Below are positions 1-6,921 of a DNA stretch of 25,074 nt, piece by piece. The translations under genes were made by a program, and so were the position numbers. This DNA comes from Sterolibacterium sp964521075 (GTDB lineage Bacteria > Pseudomonadota > Gammaproteobacteria > Burkholderiales > Rhodocyclaceae): NCBI GenBank assembly GCA_964521075.1, contig CAZFPI010000029.1, forward strand, positions 1 through 25,074, in the 5' to 3' direction. The number at the start of each line of letters is the position of its first letter. Positions within the stretch are counted from its first letter, which is position 1. The notes under the pieces were generated by a model. The model was not told where the DNA came from. It worked only from the letters and a program-made list of their open reading frames with translations, and did no database searches.

Positions 1-538
1 GCAGCCAGGTCGATACCGCCAGAATGTCCATCTGACGGCCAGCATCATTGACGTAATACTCCCGCGTCACCGCCCAGCCGGCAAAATCCAGCAGATTCGA
101 AAGGCTCGCGCCCAGGGCCGCACCGCGCCCGTGGCCCACATGCAGCGGGCCTGTCGGGTTGGCTGAAACGAACTCGACCTGCACCTTCCGGCCAGCACCC
201 CGGGGGCTGCGTCCAAAAGCCTCGCCTTCTTGCAGCACGGTCGTCACAATGGCGGTGCGGGTCTCGGCGGACAAATGAAAATTGATGAACCCGGCTCCGG
301 CCACTTCCACCCGGGTAACCCAGGGTGAGGGCGGCAGTTCCCGTACCAGACGCTGCGCGATTTCGCGCGGATTGGCCTTGAGCGTTCGCGCCAGCTGCAT
401 GGCCAGATTGCTCGCGAAATCGCCGTGGCTCGCCTGGCGGGTACGCTCCAGCTGAATCTCGGTAGATTGTTGTTCCGGTGCAACGCTGGCAAGCGAAGCC
501 GCGAGCAGTTCGGCCAGATGGGTCTTGGGGTCGATCAT
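1..538 (-). CDS. argS: Arginyl-tRNA synthetase, N-terminal part (cut by window edge)
   Basis: Class I aminoacyl-tRNA synthetase that charges tRNA-Arg in the cytoplasm. The visible 179 codons start MIDPKTHLAELLAA and contain the N-terminal additional domain typical of ArgS (about residues 1-110). The class I nucleotide-binding signature follows as SANPTGPLHVGHGRGA, with HVGH as the HIGH motif. The reading frame is open to position 1, so about two thirds of the usual 550-590 residues lie outside the window. The start is the ATG read from 538, which gives the expected N-terminus. It is divergent from the porin gene and has a TATAAT box about 40 nt upstream. Identification is by motif and by overall match to the family; I see nothing unusual. 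Confidence 0.96.
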   Translation of the reverse strand, partial: MIDPKTHLAELLAASLASVAPEQQSTEIQLERTRQASHGDFASNLAMQLARTLKANPREIAQRLVRELPPSPWVTRVEVAGAGFINFHLSAETRTAIVTTVLQEGEAFGRSPRGAGRKVQVEFVSANPTGPLHVGHGRGAALGASLSNLLDFAGWAVTREYYVNDAGRQMDILAVSTWL

Positions 539-579
539 GGGAGTCAGCGAATATCAATCAGCAAACGACAAGGCCGCGC

Positions 580-585
580 ATTATA
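580..585 (-). promoter_or_regulatory. Likely -10 box of argS
   Basis: Read on the minus strand this is a perfect TATAAT, about 42 nt upstream of the argS ATG. No good -35 hexamer is visible 16-18 nt further upstream, so the call rests on the -10 box and its position in the argS/porin divergent spacer. Confidence 0.5.
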
Positions 586-783
586 ACGGCCATTTAACGC
601 TCATTCCTCGCCGAACCTTGCCCGCGCTATCTCGAACGGTATATTCGCGCCGTTGCAAAAAAACCACAAAAATTGGCGTTTTCACCCGGCAAAAGGGTTG
701 CTTTGCTTGCCCCTGCCCCAAGCCCTTCGGCAAAATGGCTGCCAGTTTCCCTAAGGGGAGACGCGGAAAATCTGGCTGGCTCG

Positions 784-812
784 TTGGCATTCGGACAACC
801 CGGTACTAACTA
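784..812 (+). promoter_or_regulatory. Weak candidate promoter of the porin gene
   Basis: TTGGCA at 784-789, a 17-nt spacer, then TAACTA at 807-812, about 65 nt before the porin ATG. The -35 is good and the -10 poor. The rest of the 339-nt argS-porin spacer holds no gene I can support, only A-rich and C-rich stretches. Confidence 0.3.
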
Positions 813-877
813 ATCACCCAGATACGGCGTTTCACTCGAATTTCATCACCACCCCAATCAATCAACAGGAGATTCAA

Positions 878-1948
878 ATGCAGAAGAAACTGATCGCCCT
901 GGCCGTTGCTGGCCTCGTTTCCACCGGTGCTTTCGCTCAGTCCTCCGCTGTCACCGTCTACGGCGTGGCCGACCTGTCCTTCGACGTCGTCAAGACCTCC
1001 GGCGGTGTTGCCAACTCGCAAACCGGCTCCTACAGCCGCGTTTCTTCCAACAGCTCCTACCTCGGCTTCAAGGGCACGGAAGATCTGGGCAATGGCCTGA
1101 AGGCTCTGTTCCAGTTCGAAACCGCTGTTTCTGCTGACACCGGTGCCACCTTCGGTGCGAACCGCGACACCTACGCCGGTCTGGGCGGTGCTTTCGGCGA
1201 CATCAAGCTGGGCACGCTGACCACCCCGACCCGCGCCCTCGGTGCTGCGGTTGACGTGAACGCCGGCTGGGCCAGCATCGGCGCCAGCTCCGCGCTGACC
1301 AATGGTTCCGTGGTAATCAACGGCTTCGATACCCGTCAAGCCAACACCGCCATGTTCACCTCCTCGAACTTCAGCGGCTTCAGCGGCGCGCTGGCCTACA
1401 TCTCCGGTGAAAACAAGTCCACCGCTGCTGCTTCCGGCACGGCTGCCCAAGCTAACAGCAGCGCCTGGGATCTCGGCCTGAACTACAACAACGGCCCCAT
1501 CCTGGCTGGCTTCACCTACGCCAATGCGCGTAGCCGTGATGTTGTTGACACCCAGATCAAGAACACCCGTATCGCCGGTGCTTTCGACTTCGGCGTCGGC
1601 ACGGTTCGCGCCCTGTGGAACTCCACCAAGAACGAAAACAACGTTGGTGGCAACCTCAAGCAAAACGTCTGGGGCCTGGGCGGCACGTTCAACGCTGCTC
1701 CGAACGGCAAGGTCATCGCTCAGTACTACAAAGCCAACAACATCAACGGCACGAGCAACACCGGTGCCAAGCTGTTCGAACTCGGCTACGAGCACAGCCT
1801 GTCCAAGCGTACCGTCCTGAAGGCCATCTACGCCCGCATCGACAACGACAACGCCGCTGCCTTCAATTTCGGCAGCAACGGTGTCAACAACGTCGCCGCT
1901 GGCAACGACCCCTCCGGTCTGCAAATCGGCATCCGTCACGCTTTCTAA
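878..1948 (+). CDS. General outer-membrane porin (Gram-negative trimeric porin family)
   Basis: 356-aa precursor of a 16-stranded trimeric beta-barrel porin of the betaproteobacterial type, for diffusion of small solutes across the outer membrane. Residues 1-20 form a signal peptide with cleavage after AFA. The mature protein starts QSSAVTVYGVADLSFD, the usual first strand of the family, and ends with the Phe (IRHAF) needed for barrel assembly. Family features in the middle include YLGFKGTEDLGNGLKALFQFE. The start is fixed by AGGAG eight nt before the ATG. Codon use is strongly biased to C/G-ending codons, as expected of a highly expressed gene. It stands alone: argS is divergent and a strong terminator follows 32 nt after the stop. 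The substrate is unknown. Confidence 0.95.
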   Translation: MQKKLIALAVAGLVSTGAFAQSSAVTVYGVADLSFDVVKTSGGVANSQTGSYSRVSSNSSYLGFKGTEDLGNGLKALFQFETAVSADTGATFGANRDTYAGLGGAFGDIKLGTLTTPTRALGAAVDVNAGWASIGASSALTNGSVVINGFDTRQANTAMFTSSNFSGFSGALAYISGENKSTAAASGTAAQANSSAWDLGLNYNNGPILAGFTYANARSRDVVDTQIKNTRIAGAFDFGVGTVRALWNSTKNENNVGGNLKQNVWGLGGTFNAAPNGKVIAQYYKANNINGTSNTGAKLFELGYEHSLSKRTVLKAIYARIDNDNAAAFNFGSNGVNNVAAGNDPSGLQIGIRHAF

Positions 1949-1980
1949 TCAGTCCCGTACTGTTTAGTTTAGCTGGCCAG

Positions 1981-2012
1981 ACAGCCGCCTCCCGAAAGGG
2001 GGCGGCTGTTTT
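1981..2012 (+). terminator. Rho-independent terminator of the porin gene
   Basis: A 9-bp GC-rich stem ACAGCCGCC/GGCGGCTGT is extended by CCC/GGG across a one-nt bulge. It is closed by a GAAA tetraloop and followed by TTT. A second hairpin, TGCGCCCG/CGGGCGCA (2018-2036), lies just downstream without a clear T-run. Confidence 0.88.
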
Positions 2013-2079
2013 GCTTGTGCGCCCGGCACGGGCGCAGTTTGAAGTTCCGTTCGCCCAGACAAAGAGGCAGATTCACCGT

Positions 2080-2130
2080 AGGGGCGAATCATCATTCGCC
2101 CTGAATTGTCATTCGCCCCTTCGCGCGATT
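2080..2130 (-). repeat. 51-nt dispersed REP-like repeat, copy A
   Basis: Read on the minus strand, this matches 7049-7099 (plus strand) over 51 nt with four mismatches. It contains inverted GGGCGAA/TTCGCCC arms, so each copy can fold as a stem-loop. It lies between the porin terminator and the ModE operator. The 3' flank at 2119-2134 (minus) carries GGGCAATCGCGCGAA, similar to the ends of the MITE-like element at 6922-7131 and to the sequence bordering the transposase remnant at 18405. Confidence 0.75.
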
Positions 2131-2153
2131 GCCCCTGCATGACCCTTGCTGAC

Positions 2154-2177
2154 CGTAATATCTTTGTGTATATTACG
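2154..2177. promoter_or_regulatory. ModE-type operator upstream of modA
   Basis: A perfect 8-bp inverted repeat, CGTAATAT and ATATTACG, separated by 8 nt and ending 27 nt before the modA ATG. ModE operators in proteobacteria have the form CGnTATAT-N(6-8)-ATATAnCG, which this fits closely. Since modE is the last gene of the same operon, molybdate-bound ModE probably represses the operon from here. Site assignment is by consensus and position. Confidence 0.82.
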
Positions 2178-2204
2178 AACCGTCCCTTTTTCAGCACGCT
2201 GGTC

Positions 2205-2960
2205 ATGTTCCCCTCAATACTCTTTCGCATCTTCCCCTTCGCCCTGTTTTTCTTCGCGCTTTCTGCACAGGCCGCTGATCTGACGGTTTCTGCCGCTGCC
2301 AGCCTGAGCAATGCTTTCCGGGAAATCGGCCAGGCTTATGAGGCGCAACACGCGGGGAGCAAGGTACTCTTTAATTTTGGTGCATCGGGAGCACTTTTGC
2401 AGCAGATGGCCAAGGGCGCGCCGGTGGATGTTTTTGCCTCCGCTGACCAGGAAACCATGGATGCCGCACAGAAGCAGTCGCTGATCCAGCCCGCCAGCCG
2501 CCAGGATTTCGTGAGCAATGCACTGGTGCTGATCCTCCCGGCCGACAGCAAGCTGGCCCCGAAATCGCTGGCTGATCTGGCCCAGCCTGCGGTTGCGCGC
2601 ATTGCCATCGGCAATCCGGCCAGTGTGCCAGCGGGCCGTTATAGCCGCAATGCGCTCGAGGCCGCAAAGTTGTGGGCAGCACTTGAGCCGCGCTTCATCC
2701 AGGCAAGCAATGTCCGCCAGGCGCTGGATTATGTAGCGCGCAGCGAAGTGGATGCCGGCTTCGTTTATGCGACCGATGCTGCTCTCATGAAAGGCAAGGT
2801 GCGCGTGGCGATGACCGTGCCGCTGGACATGAAAATCAGTTACCCGGTCGCCGTGAGCAGCAGCAGTGCCAGCAAGGAAGAGGCAGCCCGCTTCATCGCC
2901 TTTATCGCCGCTCCGGCAGCGCAGGCTGTGCTGGCCCGTTACGGCTTCCAGAAACCTTAA
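2205..2960 (+). CDS. modA: Molybdate ABC transporter, periplasmic substrate-binding protein
   Basis: Binds molybdate (and usually tungstate) in the periplasm and delivers it to ModBC. The ATG at 2205 is preferred over the in-frame ATG at 2106. It gives a proper signal peptide (MFPSILFRIFPFALFFFALSAQA, cleaved before ADLTVSAAASL), and the earlier start would place the ModE operator inside the coding region. The mature protein has the ModA landmarks: AAASLSNAF near the start, NFGASGALLQQM, APVDVFASADQ, GNPASVPAGRYSRNAL, and a C-terminal RYGF. Total 251 aa, normal for the family. No clear Shine-Dalgarno is visible. It is followed by a 169-nt spacer with a REP-like element before modB. Confidence 0.94.
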   Translation: MFPSILFRIFPFALFFFALSAQAADLTVSAAASLSNAFREIGQAYEAQHAGSKVLFNFGASGALLQQMAKGAPVDVFASADQETMDAAQKQSLIQPASRQDFVSNALVLILPADSKLAPKSLADLAQPAVARIAIGNPASVPAGRYSRNALEAAKLWAALEPRFIQASNVRQALDYVARSEVDAGFVYATDAALMKGKVRVAMTVPLDMKISYPVAVSSSSASKEEAARFIAFIAAPAAQAVLARYGFQKP

Positions 2961-2977
2961 GGAAACAATGATTTATT

Positions 2978-3048
2978 CCGTTCGCCCTGAGCTTGTCGAA
3001 GGGCACTACCTTTACAAACAAGGGCTTCGACAGGCTCAGCCCGAACGG
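2978..3048. repeat. REP-like imperfect inverted repeat between modA and modB
   Basis: Left arm 2978-3003 (CCGTTCGCCCTGAGCTTGTC...) and right arm 3022-3048 (...GGCTCAGCCCGAACGG) are near-complementary over about 26 nt with an 18-nt loop. This is a widespread proteobacterial intergenic repeat type. It sits 18 nt after the modA stop, where a stem-loop could stabilise the modA mRNA 3' end or reduce read-through into modBC. Confidence 0.8.
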
Positions 3049-3072
3049 ATCTGATTTAATCAGCGTCTCCTT
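3017..3072 (+). repeat. 56-nt direct repeat, copy 1
   Basis: This segment, from AACAAGGGCTTCGACA to CAGCGTCTCCTT, recurs at 6865-6920 in the same orientation with a single mismatch. It includes the right arm of the REP-like element and a CTGATTTAATCAG palindrome. Confidence 0.85.
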
Positions 3073-3082
3073 AACTCATCAT

Positions 3083-3120
3083 TTCACCCCTTCACCCCTT
3101 CCCCCCTTCACCCCTTCACC
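3083..3120 (+). repeat. CT-rich tandem TTCACCCC tract
   Basis: Four TTCACCCC units with one degenerate CCCCC interruption lie directly before modB. The tract fills the region where a Shine-Dalgarno would be expected; none is visible before the modB ATG at 3130. Confidence 0.7.
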
Positions 3121-3129
3121 ATCTCCATC

Positions 3130-3804
3130 ATGTTACAAAGTCTGCCTGCACTCCTGCTTTCCCTGAAAGTGGCGGGCTGGGCGACGGCGATCAATCTTCT
3201 GCTGGGCGTGGGTGTGGGCTATCTGCTGGCCCGGCGGCGTTTTCCGGGGCGTGAGCTGCTCGATAGCCTGATGACCCTGCCCATGGTGCTGCCGCCGACC
3301 GTGCTGGGCTATTACCTGCTTGTCCTCATCGGACGGCGTGGCCCGTTGGGGGCCTGGCTGCATGAAAATTTCGGCATCAACCTGATTTTTACCTGGCAGG
3401 GGGCGGTCATCGCCGCCGTGATCGTGTCTTTCCCGCTGGTGTTCAAGCCCGCGCGCGCGGCCTTCGAGGCTGTCGACCGGCAGATGGAAGACGCCGGGCG
3501 GGTTCTGGGGCTGAGGGAAATGGCTATTTTCTTCCGCATCACCCTGCCGCTGGCCTGGCGCGGCATTCTGGCCGGCTTGCTGCTGGCCTTCGCGCGCGCC
3601 CTGGGCGAATTTGGTGCGACGTTGATGGTGGCGGGCAGCATTCCTGGCAAGACACAGACGCTTTCCATTGCCATCTACGAAGCCGTGCAGGCCGGGCAGG
3701 ACGATCTTGCCAACCAGATGGTCATCATCACTTCGCTGGTCTGTGTAAGCCTGCTTTTGCTGGCGGGCTGGCTGGCTCCGGCCCGTCACAGGAGGGAGGC
3801 ATGA
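3130..3804 (+). CDS. modB: Molybdate ABC transporter permease
   Basis: 224-aa inner-membrane permease. Hydrophobic segments are seen at about residues 5-33, 46-68, 88-107, 137-160 and 195-217, consistent with the five to six helices of ModB. The EAA loop that contacts the ATPase is at about 120-150 (DAGRVLGLREMAIFFRITLP), followed by LAFARALGEFGATLMVAG, a ModB hallmark. The length is normal. The start fits the family N-terminus although no ribosome-binding site is visible in the CT-rich leader. The stop overlaps the modC start (ATGA), indicating translational coupling with the ATPase. Confidence 0.94.
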   Translation: MLQSLPALLLSLKVAGWATAINLLLGVGVGYLLARRRFPGRELLDSLMTLPMVLPPTVLGYYLLVLIGRRGPLGAWLHENFGINLIFTWQGAVIAAVIVSFPLVFKPARAAFEAVDRQMEDAGRVLGLREMAIFFRITLPLAWRGILAGLLLAFARALGEFGATLMVAGSIPGKTQTLSIAIYEAVQAGQDDLANQMVIITSLVCVSLLLLAGWLAPARHRREA

Positions 3805-4526
3805 GCGCGAAAAACTTTCAGCTTGATCTCTCCTTGCAAAAGACGCTGCGCTCCGGGGAGCGTCATTTCCGGCTCGATGTGCAGTTGCAAACGCATCATC
3901 GTCGCATCGTCATCTTCGGCCCTTCCGGCGCGGGCAAGAGTCTGACACTCAAGGCCATCGCGGGCCTGCTGGAACCGGATGACGGCCATATCCGGCTAGG
4001 CGAGACTTGCCTCTTTGATCGGGCGCGGCGCATCAACCTGCCGCCACAAGCCCGGCGCATCGGCTATCTGTTTCAGGATTACGCGCTGTTTCCGCATCTC
4101 ACCGTGCGCCAGAATATCGCCTCCGCGCTCGTTGGCGGCTGGCGCAATCCGGGGCGACACTTCCAGGATGCGCGGGTGGATTACTGGCTGGCAGCCTTTC
4201 ATCTCGAAGCACAAGCGGGGCAATACCCCGCCGAGCTTTCCGGTGGCCAGCGACAGCGCACGGCACTCGCCCGCGCCCTGGTCAATGAGCCCCAGGCCTT
4301 GCTTCTCGATGAGCCTTTTGCGGCACTCGACCCGGCCTTGCGTGCCCGTATGCGTGAGGAACTCGACGTCCTTCAGGTGCGTCTTGATGTCCCCATGATC
4401 CTCATTACCCACGACACCGAAGATGTCGCCCGCTTCGGCGACCACGTCCTGCAAATAGAAGGTGGCCTTGTGAATGAAACCGCTTCGACCGCCATCCATC
4501 CCTCCAATGAACCCGACAGGAGCTGA
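3801..4526 (+). CDS. modC: Molybdate ABC transporter ATPase, short form without Mop domain
   Basis: Cytoplasmic ATPase energising ModB. Motifs: Walker A GPSGAGKS (40-47), Q-loop LFQDYALFPH (90-99), ABC signature LSGGQRQR (146-153), Walker B ALLLDEP (166-172) with D-loop AALD, and switch His204. At 241 aa it ends soon after the switch region, whereas classical ModC (about 350 aa) carries a C-terminal TOBE/Mop oxyanion-binding domain. That domain is absent here, with no sign of it downstream in another frame; the next gene is modE, which has two Mop domains. AGGAGG lies before the ATG, which overlaps the modB stop. Substrate specificity is taken from its modA/modB/modE neighbours. Confidence 0.92.
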   Translation: MSAKNFQLDLSLQKTLRSGERHFRLDVQLQTHHRRIVIFGPSGAGKSLTLKAIAGLLEPDDGHIRLGETCLFDRARRINLPPQARRIGYLFQDYALFPHLTVRQNIASALVGGWRNPGRHFQDARVDYWLAAFHLEAQAGQYPAELSGGQRQRTALARALVNEPQALLLDEPFAALDPALRARMREELDVLQVRLDVPMILITHDTEDVARFGDHVLQIEGGLVNETASTAIHPSNEPDRS

Positions 4527-4529
4527 ATC

Positions 4530-5342
4530 ATGAGCACGTCTCCACAGAATGTCGAAGTACACGGCTCGATCTGGCTCAGTATGGCGGGCGAAAACTTCGG
4601 CGGAGCGGGGCGCGTGGATCTGCTCGCGCGCATCGCTGAATCCGGTTCGATCAGCCAGGCGGCCAGGTCGATCAAGATGAGTTACAAGGCGGCGTGGGAT
4701 GCCATCGACGCCATGAACAATCTGGCGGGCGAGCCTCTCGTGGAGCGTCAGACAGGGGGCAAGGGCGGCGGCGGCACGCGGCTGACGGCGCGTGGTCAAC
4801 GCCTGGTCGACAACTTCAGAATCATCGAAAAGGAGCATCGCCTCTTTATCGAACAACTCAGCCGACAGGCCGAGGGCATCACCAACGACCTCCTTCTTGT
4901 TCAGAGGCTGAATATGAAAACCAGCGCACGCAACCAGTTTCTCGGCAAGGTGACTGCCGTCAAAAAAGGGGCAGTCAATGACGAGATTGATCTGGAAATT
5001 ACCGGTGGCCACAAGATCGTTGCCATCGTGACACATGAGAGCACCGAGGGGCTCGGGCTCAAGGTCGGCGCGGAAGCCTTCGCGCTCATCAAGGCATCGT
5101 CGGTCATTCTGGTGACGGAAACACAGGGGGCGAAATTTTCGGCGCGCAACCGCGTCAGCGGAAAGATTTCACGCCTGCAGGAAGGTGCTGTCAATACAGA
5201 AGTCGTCATCGAACTCCCGGGTGGCAGTGCCATCGCGGCAGTGATCACGAATGAAAGTGCCCGCGCATTGGCACTGGCTGCGGGCCAGGCGGCAACGGCC
5301 ATTTTTAAGGCGTCCAGCGTGATCGTCGGTGTACCTGCCTGA
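4530..5342 (+). CDS. modE: Molybdate-responsive transcriptional regulator
   Basis: 270-aa dimeric repressor/activator. Residues about 25-95 are the LysR-like winged helix-turn-helix of ModE (LLARIAESGSISQAARSIKM, then SYKAAWDAIDAMNN and the GGKGGGGTRLT wing). Two tandem Mop domains follow, at about 130-197 and 202-268, each opening with SARNxxxGK and ending ALIKASSVIL or AIFKASSVIV; molybdate binds at the dimer interface of these domains. The length and domain order match E. coli ModE. It is the last gene of the modABCE operon, three nt after modC, so it is probably autoregulated through the palindrome before modA. In E. coli modE is instead divergent from modABC. Confidence 0.95.
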   Translation: MSTSPQNVEVHGSIWLSMAGENFGGAGRVDLLARIAESGSISQAARSIKMSYKAAWDAIDAMNNLAGEPLVERQTGGKGGGGTRLTARGQRLVDNFRIIEKEHRLFIEQLSRQAEGITNDLLLVQRLNMKTSARNQFLGKVTAVKKGAVNDEIDLEITGGHKIVAIVTHESTEGLGLKVGAEAFALIKASSVILVTETQGAKFSARNRVSGKISRLQEGAVNTEVVIELPGGSAIAAVITNESARALALAAGQAATAIFKASSVIVGVPA

Positions 5343-5360
5343 AATTTGCAGCAAAATTCG

Positions 5361-5397
5361 CCGGGGAGCTTCCTGTTCAGCACTTCTCCGGGGTTTT
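5361..5397 (+). terminator. Candidate terminator after modE
   Basis: An eight-bp stem, CCGGGGAG/TTCTCCGG (two G-U pairs), with a 15-nt loop is followed by GGTTTT, 18 nt after the modE stop. The stem is moderately stable and the T-run short. Confidence 0.5.
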
Positions 5398-5411
5398 CAT
5401 GGGGTTCTTGC

Positions 5412-5440
5412 TTGACGCCCGTGCGAGTGCCGCCTAACAT
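5412..5440 (+). promoter_or_regulatory. Sigma70-type promoter of ispB
   Basis: TTGACG (5412-5417), an exact 17-nt spacer, and TAACAT (5435-5440), 27 nt before the GTG start of ispB. Spacing and -35 are near consensus. Confidence 0.7.
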
Positions 5441-5466
5441 CCCGGTTTTTTCGAGAATCGGTTTCC

Positions 5467-6453
5467 GTGTCAACTGCTCCTGTTTCCGGCCTGGCCACCC
5501 TGAATACCCTGATCGCCGCAGACATGCAGGCCGTCGATCAGGTTATCCGGGCACGATTGCATTCGGATGTCGTGCTGGTTCGGCAGGTTGCCGAATACAT
5601 CATCGCCGGTGGCGGAAAACGCCTGCGGCCGGCTCTGGTGCTCCTGACGGCGGGAGCCCTGGGGTATTCGGGCACACTTCACCACGAACTCGCCGCCGTC
5701 GTTGAATTTATTCATACGGCCACGTTACTGCATGATGATGTGGTCGATGAATCCGCCTTGCGGCGTGGCCGCGAAACCGCGAATGAACTTTTCGGGAATG
5801 CCGCCAGTGTGCTGGTGGGCGATTTTCTCTATTCTCGTGCCTTCCAGATGATGCTGTCGGCCAATGACATGCGTGTGATGCAGATCCTGGCCGATGCGAC
5901 CAACGTCATCGCTGAAGGCGAAGTGCTGCAGTTGATGAATTGTCATAACGCGGATGTTCAGGTCGAAAATTATCTGCAGGTCATCCGCTTCAAGACGGCC
6001 AAGCTTTTCGAGGCCGCCGCGCGCCTTGGCGGTGTGTTAGGCCAGGCTGATGCGGCGACCGGCGATGCGCTGGCGCGTTATGGCATGCATCTTGGTACGG
6101 CCTTTCAGCTGATCGACGATGTGCTGGATTATTCCGGCGAGGAAGTCACGACCGGCAAGCATCTGGGTGACGATCTCGCGGAAGGCAAGCCGACCCTGCC
6201 TTTGATCCACGCCATGCAGCATGGCAACCCGGCTCAATCCGCCTGTGTCCGGCAGGCCATCGAACAGGGCGGGCGGGACGATTTCCCCAAAGTCATGGCC
6301 GCTATCCGCGAAACGGGAGCACTGCAGGCTACCCGCAAACAGGCAGAACAAGAAGCACAACAGGCCATTCAGGCATTAAATTCGCTGAAGGCTTCAAAAT
6401 ATCGTGAAGCACTGCTAGAATTAGCGGTCTTTGCAACGAGCCGGAATCACTGA
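5467..6453 (+). CDS. ispB: Polyprenyl (probably octaprenyl) diphosphate synthase
   Basis: Trans-prenyltransferase that elongates farnesyl diphosphate with isopentenyl diphosphate to make the ubiquinone side chain. It is 328 aa, close to E. coli IspB (323). The first aspartate-rich motif is DDVVD (90-94, in TLLHDDVVDES) and the second is DDVLD (217-221, in FQLIDDVLDYSG). GGGKRLRP (48-55) is the diphosphate-binding region. The start is a GTG at 5467, the first start giving the family N-terminus; GAGAA lies about 10 nt upstream as a weak ribosome-binding site. It is followed by tRNA-Pro, a common betaproteobacterial neighbourhood. Chain length (C40 or other) cannot be read with certainty from the sequence. 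Confidence 0.93.
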   Translation: MSTAPVSGLATLNTLIAADMQAVDQVIRARLHSDVVLVRQVAEYIIAGGGKRLRPALVLLTAGALGYSGTLHHELAAVVEFIHTATLLHDDVVDESALRRGRETANELFGNAASVLVGDFLYSRAFQMMLSANDMRVMQILADATNVIAEGEVLQLMNCHNADVQVENYLQVIRFKTAKLFEAAARLGGVLGQADAATGDALARYGMHLGTAFQLIDDVLDYSGEEVTTGKHLGDDLAEGKPTLPLIHAMQHGNPAQSACVRQAIEQGGRDDFPKVMAAIRETGALQATRKQAEQEAQQAIQALNSLKASKYREALLELAVFATSRNH

Positions 6454-6480
6454 TAACGCCAAAAGCGGTTTCAGATTTCC

Positions 6481-6524
6481 TCAATTAGTTGCAAGTAGTT
6501 GCAATTAGTCGCAATTAGTCGCAT
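6481..6524 (+). repeat. 10-bp tandem repeat just before tRNA-Pro
   Basis: About four and a half copies of a decamer close to GCAATTAGTC/T, ending two nt before the first base of the tRNA. The copies are imperfect at the left and exact at the right. Confidence 0.7.
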
Positions 6525-6525
6525 T

Positions 6526-6602
<77 letters not shown>

Positions 6603-6613
6603 AGAAAGTCTAG

Positions 6614-6640
6614 AAAAAACCGCCGTTCAGGCGGTTTTTT
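6614..6640 (+). terminator. Rho-independent terminator after tRNA-Pro
   Basis: AAAAAACCGCC-GTTCA-GGCGGTTTTTT. The stem is perfect with T-runs on both strands, so it could act in both directions. Confidence 0.92.
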
Positions 6641-6690
6641 CTTTTCAGTGCAGACAAAAGTCTTCTGGGTTGCGGTCAAAATTTGTGCCC

Positions 6691-6734
6691 GAGTGTGACC
6701 GGAGTGTGACCGGAGTGTGACCGGAGTGTGACCG
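6691..6734 (+). repeat. Four perfect 11-bp tandem repeats (GAGTGTGACCG)
   Basis: The copies are at 6691-6701, 6702-6712, 6713-6723 and 6724-6734 and are identical. The array is bracketed by TTGTGCCC at 6683-6690 and 6737-6744. The 11-bp period places each copy about one helical turn apart. No gene is visible around it. Confidence 0.9.
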
Positions 6735-6864
6735 TATTGTGCCCAGTTTTGATCCTGCGTCATGGCCTCCTCGGAACGGGCAATCAGGCTCAATTATTTT
6801 CCATGACTAATTTATACCTTGCAACATAATTCAAACTAAAACCCCTTCTGGAATCTCCTGTAAT

Positions 6865-6920
6865 AACAAGGGCTTCGACAAGCTCAGCCCGAACGGATCT
6901 GATTTAATCAGCGTCTCCTT
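6865..6920 (+). repeat. 56-nt direct repeat, copy 2
   Basis: One mismatch from 3017-3072, same orientation. Here the left REP arm found at 2978-3003 is missing, so this copy cannot form the full REP stem-loop. It directly abuts the left end of the MITE-like element at 6922. Confidence 0.85.
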
Positions 6921-6921
6921 G

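Noticed and set aside
525..809. 94-aa plus-strand frame in the argS-porin spacer
   Set aside because: It overlaps the argS start and the argS promoter, has no ribosome-binding site and shows no protein-like pattern.
806..1939. 377-aa minus-strand frame opposite the porin
   Set aside because: It is antisense to a porin with signal peptide and C-terminal Phe; no independent support.
2106..2204. 33-residue N-terminal extension of ModA from the ATG at 2106
   Set aside because: It would place the ModE operator inside the coding region and bury the signal peptide; the ATG at 2205 gives a normal ModA precursor.
2968..3054. Short plus-strand frame reading VRPELVEG...LRQAQPERI
   Set aside because: It is the translation of the two arms of the REP-like inverted repeat; such peptides recur wherever this repeat occurs and are not genes.
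3083..3120. TTCACCCC tract as a CRISPR-like array
   Set aside because: The units are 8 nt and contiguous with no spacers; it is a simple tandem repeat.
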